DNA of 64,000 nt, taken from the NCBI GenBank assembly GCA_016490735.1, contig JAEMWC010000100.1:415001-479000 (forward strand). The letters run 5' to 3'. Under the pieces are notes generated by a model. That model did not search any database. It was not told where the DNA came from and saw only the letters and a program-made list of their open reading frames with translations. The first letter of the stretch is position 1, and every line of letters begins with the position of its first letter. This document shows positions 14,868 to 24,500 of the stretch, one piece after another. Position numbers and translations under genes: made by a program. The stretch comes from Pachyseris speciosa (taxonomy: Eukaryota > Cnidaria > Anthozoa > Scleractinia > Pachyseridae).

Positions 14868-14910
<43 letters not shown>

Positions 14911-15314
14911 GTTCGACCGGCCAAATTCCCAGTTCGTCGAGTAACAAGCCAAATTCAACAACATAGTACATCACCTTGCTTGATTCTTTGAGAAAGTGGA
15001 CTCTTAGCTACCGTCACGCTTAATGATGCTCATCAGGCAGCCGCTAAAGGTGAAAAATGGCTGTAAATTTAGCAGAAATCGCAAGCAAACCGAACTTGGA
15101 CCATTGTTGTCGCTTCACGGATAAAAAATAGCTACGTCAAAATGATGTTTTCAGAAACCTTGAGCCTCCAGTGGCTTAGGACAGCACCACTTTTCCCTGG
15201 TAGTTCAAATAAAGAGTCACGAATTGCTATTCATCGTTTATAGGTGGAAAATCACTCCGAAAATGTAAAAACCTGCGGTAGTCAATGGGTTAATAATCAA
15301 TGAATAAAAAGGGT

Positions 15315-15350
<36 letters not shown>

Positions 15351-18229
15351 GGAGTGAAACACAAGAATTTGGTTTATCAACTGAGTTGATAGTGCACCCA
15401 TGGTATCAACGACCACTTTCCATTCAATTAATTTATTCCTGTTTTCAAGTTATCATGTTACCACCAATAGCGTAGCTCCATCTTCTTTATACCATACACA
15501 ACCCACAGTTCCTCAATTTGCTCTGACGAAGGGCAAATGCTCGAAACGTCAGATTTTTTAATGTCTTTACGGTGGTCAGTTTACATTAAATCAACTCCGT
15601 TGATAAACCATATTTTGGTAATAATCAATGAGTTATCTTCTGGGAATCTTCTTTGCTTCCAACCATTCAGTTTTGCGTTCTGGAGGATTTTAGTGGTTGT
15701 GATAATGCTGCTATCATTTCTGTTCAATTGATAGGAAGCAAAGTTCATGGATGAGGTTCATGGTATAGAGGTTGTACAATCACCTAGTAAACAACAGGAA
15801 ATCCAAGAAATCTGTCAGAATATGTGTTCCTGGCCAAGGTACATGTAATATAACAAACAAACAAACAAACAAACAAACAAACAAACATAATCAGATTTAT
15901 TTTCAAAGTTTGCATGAAAAAAGGTTGACTGACCTGCAGCTAGCTACTGTAGGGCTGATCTAGGTGGACCAGACTTACAATAATTATGAGTAATATGTGT
16001 TTGGGATACATAATTGATTGTATATGGCAAAATATCAAGGCCATAGGTAGTAGGTAAAAAGACATAGGGAAAAGCTGATTGTTTTAAGGTCGGGGAAATT
16101 CTAAATTTTACCTAAAAGTCAGTGAAAAGTCAGGGAATTTACTTTTTAAGCTAGAAACTAGGTTTGTGAAAGAGTTTTGTTCTTGGTAAAGGTAATGTCA
16201 TTTCAAAACATTTCTGCAAAGGAATTGATTTCTGACTAGCTTCCTGGCTGGCTTTATTGCCCAAGGTTTTGTCTTGGACAGTCATTGAAAATAGTTTGTG
16301 GTAAGTGAAAAGTCAGGGAAGTTTTTTCTATCCCAGTGAGTGGCAATCGTGAACCCAATTTAAAGCAAGTTAATTGTTTCTATTGAAAAGGTGAAACTTC
16401 GTTAAATTTCACAGGATCACTTGCACCGAGTTTGTTTCAAGAATGATGTTCTTTGCTTTTCTCTTTCAGCACAATACAGATTTGATTTCATAATGTTTCT
16501 TGTAATAAAGTTGAATACATGTCAGGCATGATCTTTCCGAGTGTGTGATATTTTTTTTGTTTTTTGTTAGTGGTGGGTTTCCTGGTAGTCAGCCGGTGTC
16601 GATGGATGTACAGAACATTAAGCTTCTTCATGAGAAACCATACAGAGTTAGCTGGAAAGCAGATGGTGTCAGGTGAGTGTGTTTATCCCCTTGAGTTGGG
16701 GGAAGGGGGAAGGGGGAAGGGGGAAGGACAGGGGGGCTTATTAGAGAGGGGTACTTATTAAACATACTGTAGGGGCGCTTATTACACAGAGGAGCTTATT
16801 GGACAGGGGGCTTATTAGACCAAGGGGCTTATTAGACAGGAGGCTTAGTAGACAGAAGGGCTTATTAGACAGTGGGTTTATTAGACATAGGGGTCTATTA
16901 GACAGATGATGTATTAGGCAGGGGGCCTATTAGACAGAAGGGCTTATTAGACAGAGGGTATTATTAGATGGAGGGCTTATCAGACAGAGGGGCTTATTAG
17001 ACAGGGGCTTATTAAACAGAGGGACTATTAGACAGGGGACGTATTAGACAGAGGGGCTTATTAGACAGGGGACGTACTAGACGGGGGCTTATTAGACATA
17101 GTGGATGTATTAGACAGGGGAGGTATTAGACAGGAGGCTAGTTTAAAAAAAGCCATTTCCCCGATCAGTAGTGCAAGTTGGCCATTAGGAACTCGTATTG
17201 TCTTCTCTGTCCCATATTTTGTGCTTTGTTCAGCATTACAACCTCCTTGCTGATTAATTTTTCCTTGCACAGGTACATGATGCTCATTTTGAAAGAAAAA
17301 GAAATTTTCCTAATCGACAGAGACAACAATGTGTTTGCTGCACCGCAGTTACACTTTCCTCAGCGTAAATTCCCTAGAGAGCATGTCTACGACACCTTGC
17401 TGGAAGGGGTGAGTACAGTTGCAAGTAAAAGAATTCCAACATGGCAGCTGTTTGGAAATCATGTCATTCCCTTGTGATGTAACGTCGTCATATAAGGACC
17501 CCCAAAGGAATAATGAAACCTTTGGAGCTCCATTGTTTTCAGTTCTTATGCTCCTATGTGCTCAACATGCTTAGGAACCAGAGTAAGATGATGATAATGG
17601 TGGTGATGGTCTGCGAATATTGCATTTGCTTTTATTGAACGTATGTTCGACTTGAAAACTATTCGTGATGGGGGCCTCTTTACTTCAACCAGTTTTTGCA
17701 TCTTTGCTCATTTAATTCAATGAAACATTTCACTACTGAATTTTTATCAACCCAGTTTTTCTGTTTACTAAGTACCTTGAAAATAAAAATAATGGGTCGG
17801 AGTTTTTGTTTTTCCACTTAAAAAAATGTTCAGTGATGGATAATTTGTTTGCTTTAAAGGAAATGGTTCTTGACAGGGAAAATGGCAGAACACACCCACG
17901 GTACCTGGCTTATGATATCATCAGGTTTCAGGTGAGTTGATTTTACTAACTGTGTTACCATTTTAATTCATGGGTTATCAGTTAGAGAAATTCAGATTTC
18001 AGGGTTTTTTATTTTTATTTTTGGCACTATTACCAGATGTTACTATGTACAAAACAATATATTACAAGAACAGAAAAAAAGAAGAACAACAAATTACATA
18101 TTAAATGGTGAAAGATAAAACGTGCGCAGTGACCAAGGTAGCTTAGGCTTTCGAGTTGGTCACTGACACGTGCAATTAACTGGTGTAGACATTTAAGTAG
18201 TAGTTTAAACGCCCATACATATCTCACGT

Positions 18230-18264
<35 letters not shown>

Positions 18265-21200
18265 ACTGTGTTTGTCATGTTAATTAGTAGAGATTTGTAT
18301 CAAAGTTAATGCATCCTAATTAGCTGAGCAGGACTCTTTTATGAAAGTTAATGCAGCAGTTGATTTGTATTGGCGTTTAGAGAGGTGTACATGTGACTCA
18401 AATACTACCCGTAGATTGGTAATAACTGTTATAAATTATTAATGAATTTTACGAATGGAGAAAGAAAAAGGTGCAAAGTCTTCCTTACATATTTGTATAA
18501 AATCAATGGATAGTGATAAATTTACAGTTGTGTGTGCTGTCTTTGGTTTTGTTGCATTGAGTTCTATCTTTGTTTAAAAAATAATCGCACCATTTTCTCA
18601 ACCAATTATACGTCAAAAAACAAAGCCAACCGTGTCTTGCTCGTTCATATTTTCCCGCGTTTGACGACATGCACGAGTTTTGAGTTCTGATTGGTTCAAG
18701 GTGTTGTCTAACATGGTTTTCAATTGGTCTTGATTTGTGCTACGCTCTGATTGGTCGGCGAAACTCTTGCCACTCTCTCAATCTAGATAGAACAATTGAA
18801 GGGCTGAGAGCATAACCGACCCAAATGACTTTTAGGGCTTTTTTCTTTTTTTGGTCCAAATCAGCTGAACGTTTGCATGTGGCCTTTGATTCAATAGAAC
18901 AAAATTGCCCCATAATTTTTTTTGACCATTTTCCACTCTCTTTCAAGAAAAAGCGTATACAAAAAAAGGCCCTAAAAGTCATTTGGGTCGATTATGCTCT
19001 CAGCCCTGCCATTAAAAACAATCACTAGTTACTCGCACGCAATTTCCCGCGCTTAGCACTGGCCGCATGCATTTTCTAGGAATTCTGATTGGGTATTTGC
19101 GCTATTTACGTCTGTTGTGATTCGCCAGAACTGTTCTTTGGCGGCTACTTAGTCTTACGACCGCTATGATTAATTTTAAGTATATGTGAAAGGGACTTGC
19201 AAAGTTTTCTCAAATTTTAATATTCTTAGCGTCAGAATGTTAATCTCTTTTTTTTTCTAACAGGGTCAAGAAGTTGGTAAAAGCAATCACGACATAAGAA
19301 TGATATGCATTGAAAAAGAAATAGAAATGGCTCGCAGCCAAGCAGTAAGTGTTTGTTTAGTAATTACTACACGAGTTTCCCTGCCCTTTCTGGCTCATTT
19401 TTGTCAAGCTAAGTGCAGTAAGACAAACAATAGGGAATGTATACGAAGGATTTTTATTTTCCCATACACTCAGAGTACACTTCTCGTCTTCTCTTTTCTC
19501 CCAGTAACAACCAAACACCAACTTATCTTCGGTGATCATCCCTTATTCTCATTACTTGTGTGCTTGAACAATCAGTGGCACTGTAAGGAGAAGTCAAATG
19601 CTCGTCACTTGAAGCTTGCAGAGTTAGAGGAGGATTCAGTGCCTTTACGTTTGTTGTCTCTTCTTTCTGCAGGCTCAACATGGAGTATTTGACAAGTCAA
19701 AAGAGCCGTTCAGCATACGAGCTAAAAAATTCTTTCCGGTGGAAAAAGCAGAATGGGTAAGTGATCATTAAGTTCACTAACAACTTAAGGGAAGAATTTG
19801 AAAAGCTAGACCGACTTTGTCAAGCTGTTATCCATCGCCATCTTGAGCATTCGTTGGAAAGAACATTTATGTGAACACTTTCTCTGCGTCAGAAACTTTT
19901 TTTACAAACATTTGGCCCATATTCCAAAAAGTTCGGAAAAGCAAGGTTTGTTTGTTTTTTTTTTTTTTAATTTCAAACTGGGATGTTTGTTCGCATTGAA
20001 TGATTTCATAATTCGACCATGAGCTCTCCGAGAAATCAGAAATTTTAGACATTTGCAATAATTGCGGTGTACTGTCTTATAGATGATTCTCATTTTGTGC
20101 AGCTATTGTGATATCTGCAACAACAACAACAACAACAACAATTTATTGAATAATTCAAATAGGTATAAGAAGCTTGTCCCGCAAATAGCCGCAAAGCTAG
20201 TCGAGGCGGGACTAGACGAGCACGAGAACATATCAGAAAAGACAAATAACAATGAATTACAAACATGCAAGAAAAACGGAAAAACTTAACTATACATAAT
20301 AATGCGAGTTTGATTAATGCTATGCAGCAAAATCAAAATAAATTACAGGTAATTTTATTATCATTAATATTGCAATCAAAAAGAGATGAAGAGGGAAAAG
20401 GAGAATCAGATTATACTAGCAAAAGAGAAGGACAAAAGAGGATCAGTCTTTCATTAGGTCAATTATCGTTTCCACTTCAATATAGGAGTCTACAGTTTCA
20501 AGTATGTCAAATAACTTTCCTTTTAGGGAGTTTTTTAAAAGAATTTTTTGCACTTTTTTTTAGCAACTACTTACAGCTTACAAGCAAACGTAATAAAAAG
20601 CCCAGTTCCTGTTCTTCCTCTTTCCACTGAGCATTAATAGTCCACCTAAATGCGTTTCAGTGCCGTATTAGAGCGGTTTTCAAATGAGCTTCGAAAGTAA
20701 ATTGGGTTTGCTTTGGTTTTGCATTGCTTTGCTCTGTGATTGGCCAGCAAAACTCGCGCCACTTTCTCAACATTTGAGAAGCAAAACCACAGCCAATCGT
20801 GACTTGCACGCGTGCATTTTCCCGCGCTTTGCGCCGGTTACGTGTAATTGCTTCGAATTATGATTCAGTCATCTCACTGTTTCGGTCTTTTTGATTGGTT
20901 GGAGTAATTGCTTTGGTTTTGGTTTTACGACATTCAATTGAACACTGCTCTATGTTGAGTATTTGTGTGCTATTGTTTGGTGCATAGTATAACATAGTAC
21001 CAATCGAATAGGATTTAAGTGACGTCAAACTCAGTGGTTTTACCATCTGTCAGTGAGCCTAGCCTCTACTTTTTTTCATCACAGATTCTTGACCACTGGA
21101 GCCCAAAACTCAGTCACGAAAATGATGGCCTCATATTTAATCCAGCGGAAGAGGTAAAGAAGTGACTCAACTAACGACAGGAATAACATCAGGCGTGCGT

Positions 21201-21505
21201 TTCTCAAAACTCCGGAAAACATTTCGGGGCTCAGAAGTATTTTTCAAGTCAGTTTTCTATCGTTTGGTACTAGCTTTTTGAACAAGCTGGCCCAATGTAT
21301 TTCTCAATTTTATAGCGTGCTTTCTTAAAAGATTATAAAAAATATTAGAAATCGAATTTCTGGTAACGAACCTAGTGCACGTAAAATAGTTTTTCGGTCC
21401 CGAAAAGTTTACGGGAGTTTTGAGAAGTGTGCCCCCAGGCCTCAGCTGTTCAAAGAGTGGATAACTCTATTCAGCGGCTAAGCCGCTAGCCAGCGGTTAA
21501 AATGT

Positions 21506-21598
<93 letters not shown>

Positions 21599-24500
21599 TT
21601 TATCACATTTATATCTTCTTCTTTGGCGACAGTGATGTCATCATAAACAGTCCTTCTCAGGACTACAAGGACCGTATCCCATAGTATTGCTTGCTCGTTT
21701 TTCCTCTTGTCTAGTTAGCCATTAGTTCGAGCTGGAACAATTATCGAGAACGTCTTCTTGATTAACTGCTTTTCACTAAAGTACACTAAAGTTTTGTGAA
21801 ATTTAAGAAACCTCGCGAAATACGCGCTCACGTTTTTCGCAAAATTGAGTACGCGCGAAAATGAGGAAAAATAAGCAAGTTGACATGCCTGTCCAAAACT
21901 GGTTTCAAAACATTTCTCTTCCTGTCAAATTTTGGCAATCCTCGGAATTTTCTGCATCTAATTATTTCGACATTACGTGGCCCGTTGACATACACTGTTA
22001 ACTATAACTAGTAAATTCCGCGTCACTACATTACGAATTTCAGACCTTTAGCCCATGTGGAACCTTACGGTAATGACTTGGGTTGGGTTTACTCTGGGTT
22101 CTGAACGACTCCCTGTCTGCGGTTACACGCTGATGAATTACCCAAGGGGAAGGTAAACAACACGGGGTTTCCCTGGGTCTGGCAATCACTGTGATTGGTT
22201 GAGCCGCTTTGAGGTCTCGATATACAATAACACTTACATCTGGAACTGTCATGGGCCGGCAATTCTTTTGTTCTTTTTTGACGTATCCATGGAAATTACC
22301 CGGAGGTAATTTCACTTTGGGCGGATCGGTTACACATAAAAAATTGCTTCCCCGTGGACAAAACCATTTACCCATGGGCAAAATGGCCAGTGTAACCGCA
22401 CCTATTCGCTGTCTATCTCTTCCAGCCGTATGCTCCCGGTCCGTGCCCTGAAGTGCTGAAATGGAAGCCACACACGCTCAATTCAGTGGACTTTGTACTG
22501 AACATAAGGACAGTTAAACAAGAAGGGTAAGGAGCAGTTTTCAATAACTCTCGTTTGCTTTGGTTTTGCGTTATTGCGCTCTGTGATTGTGTAGCAAAAT
22601 TCACACCACTTTCTCAACCAATTCGAATTTGTTTGCATGCAATTTCCCGCGGTTGGCGCGGGCTGAGTGTACTTGCTTCGAATTCTGATTGGTTCGCTGA
22701 TTCGTTTGCGTCTTTCATGATTGCCTAGGGTTACTCTTTTGGTTTTACGACACCAAACACATAGAGTAGTTTTCAATTGAGTGTCGTAAAATCAAAACCA
22801 AAGCAATTACTCCAGCCAATCACAACAGACAGAAACAGTGCAACGAGCCAATCAGAATTCGAAGCAATTTCATGTAACCGGCGCGATTGGTTTTGGTTTT
22901 GCTTCTCAATGATTGAAAAAGTGGCGCAAGTTTTCTTGGCCAATCACAGAGCGAAGTAATGCAAAATCAAAGCAAAACCAGAATTACTTACGACACTCAA
23001 TTGGAAATCGCTCTATTCTGTCAAAGGAATACTCTTGGCGGGAACGACCTGAGAACAGCGCGCAGAACAACCTCCAACCCAGGCTCTCTCTCTTTTCCTC
23101 CCTTGAGAGAGAGACCCTGGTTGAACCTGATCACGTGACCACCCAAAATCTGGGTGGTAAAAAAAAATGATGGCAGCGAGGGATAGCAAAGTCAAGAAAC
23201 TGTTACTGTGACAATTGACCCACCTTCCCTGCGGTATTGTTGTTTTTACTGGTCTCTCTCTCGACGACATTCGGTGCACGTCACGTGCTTGGCGGGCCGC
23301 GAAAGATATCCCGCCAAGAGGTTCCCCCCACCCCCTAAAAAACGCTTATCCGAGTAAACCATATTCTGTTCACTGTTTCCTTAGAATCTGGGCATATGCT
23401 ACTCAGGGTATGGGGTATTTGCTATTATTTTGTGACGTTTTAGTTGCTGCCCCGGTCTCTATTTGTTAAAACAGCCCTCAACATTCCCTTCTGTTAAAGA
23501 AACTGTCAGTGTTTAACTGTTGCTTTTCCACTTTCTCTCCACAAACAGCTGCATCCCTGAAATGGTTGGCACGCTAATGGTTGGCGGCTACGACAAACCT
23601 TTTGCTGCTATCAAGGTTTGAAATTCTGTTTTGTGCCGCTAAGGCTACGTTTTGTTTGCTTATCAAGGATGTGGGGCATAAATCTGAGGAAAGCACCTTC
23701 CATACGGCATTAAAGGGAACCTCCACTCTTACAACAAACTCACGCTAAATTGTTGAAAATAATTATTAGCTTCCAAATTTTGTTTTGAAACGTGGATTTA
23801 ACATCTAAGTGTAAAAAAATCGGTATCTTTATCGCCTATTTTCGCTTTCAAATTTGCCAGGCGCGGCCAATTTAGATTTGATGATGTGTAATGCTTTCAG
23901 CTTTTGTCAGGAAGCAAATGAAGCAGAAAATCCTTTGTGTTAAACAATATGGCAACCATTACGTCACCAAATCCAAAATGGCAGCGCGAAAAAAGGCGAT
24001 GATGATATTCATTTTTTTGTACACTTAAATGTTATATCTACGTTTTAAAACAAAATTTAAAATCTAGTAATTAATTCCTACAATTTAGCGTCAATTTGTT
24101 GTAAGAGTGGAAGTCCCTTTAAACAGTGTTGAGAGGAATACTGTTGATCCGGACTGTGAAGGGGGTTTTACTGTCTACACTAATTAGGTACACAACTTAC
24201 CCAATGTTTTTGGTTGGAAAGCCTGCGCAACAAGAACGTAAAGGAATGGGTTGATTATTAAAAAATCTATTAAACTCAGCTGTGTCTCCTCAAGACAGCA
24301 AATAGATCACATAATCAGTCGTTTAAAGTATTTTCTGACAACTATGGCACTGAAACCCGTAATATTTACCTCCAAATTGCCAGAGGATTTACAGCTACCC
24401 ATACTAGAAAGTCCGACAGCTGAACGTTTGGGGAAGCCTTAGCTGTATACCCTTGATGTATAACCGCTCGTGTTTGTTCTAACGCTTTTCCTGCCAGTTA

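Larger units (their letters stand above)
10274..14908 (+). mobile_element. L1/Tx1-like LINE, 5'-truncated, recent insertion
   Basis: Non-LTR retrotransposon that copies itself by target-primed reverse transcription. It starts inside ORF1, so it is 5'-truncated. It keeps ORF2 almost whole and a 3'UTR with AATAAA at 14855-14860, and ends in about 40 A. A 14-bp target duplication (AAGTGTTCGACCGG) bounds it. The motif set (L1-type endonuclease, YADD reverse transcriptase, C-terminal Cys/His knuckle) points to the L1/Tx1 side of LINE diversity. Intact TSDs, a long pure poly-A and only one stop suggest a young insertion. Confidence 0.9.
9625..15293. mobile_element. TTAA-flanked DNA element interrupted by a LINE
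   Basis: TTAACCCATTG at 9625-9635 faces CAATGGGTTAA at 15283-15293. About 1.0 kb of element sequence remains around the LINE at 10274-14908. Beyond the 11-bp TIR the ends are not alike. No transposase frame was seen. Confidence 0.6.

Noticed and set aside
14654..14974. Two - strand frames with poly-Phe runs
   Set aside because: They are translations of the LINE poly-A tail.
16697..17141. CRISPR-like array
   Set aside because: The repeat units are contiguous and diverged with no unique spacers, and the genome is eukaryotic.
22040..22471. 143-codon open frame on the - strand
   Set aside because: It overlaps an RNGTT intron and exon antisense, with no family features; the + strand exon explains the only conserved part.
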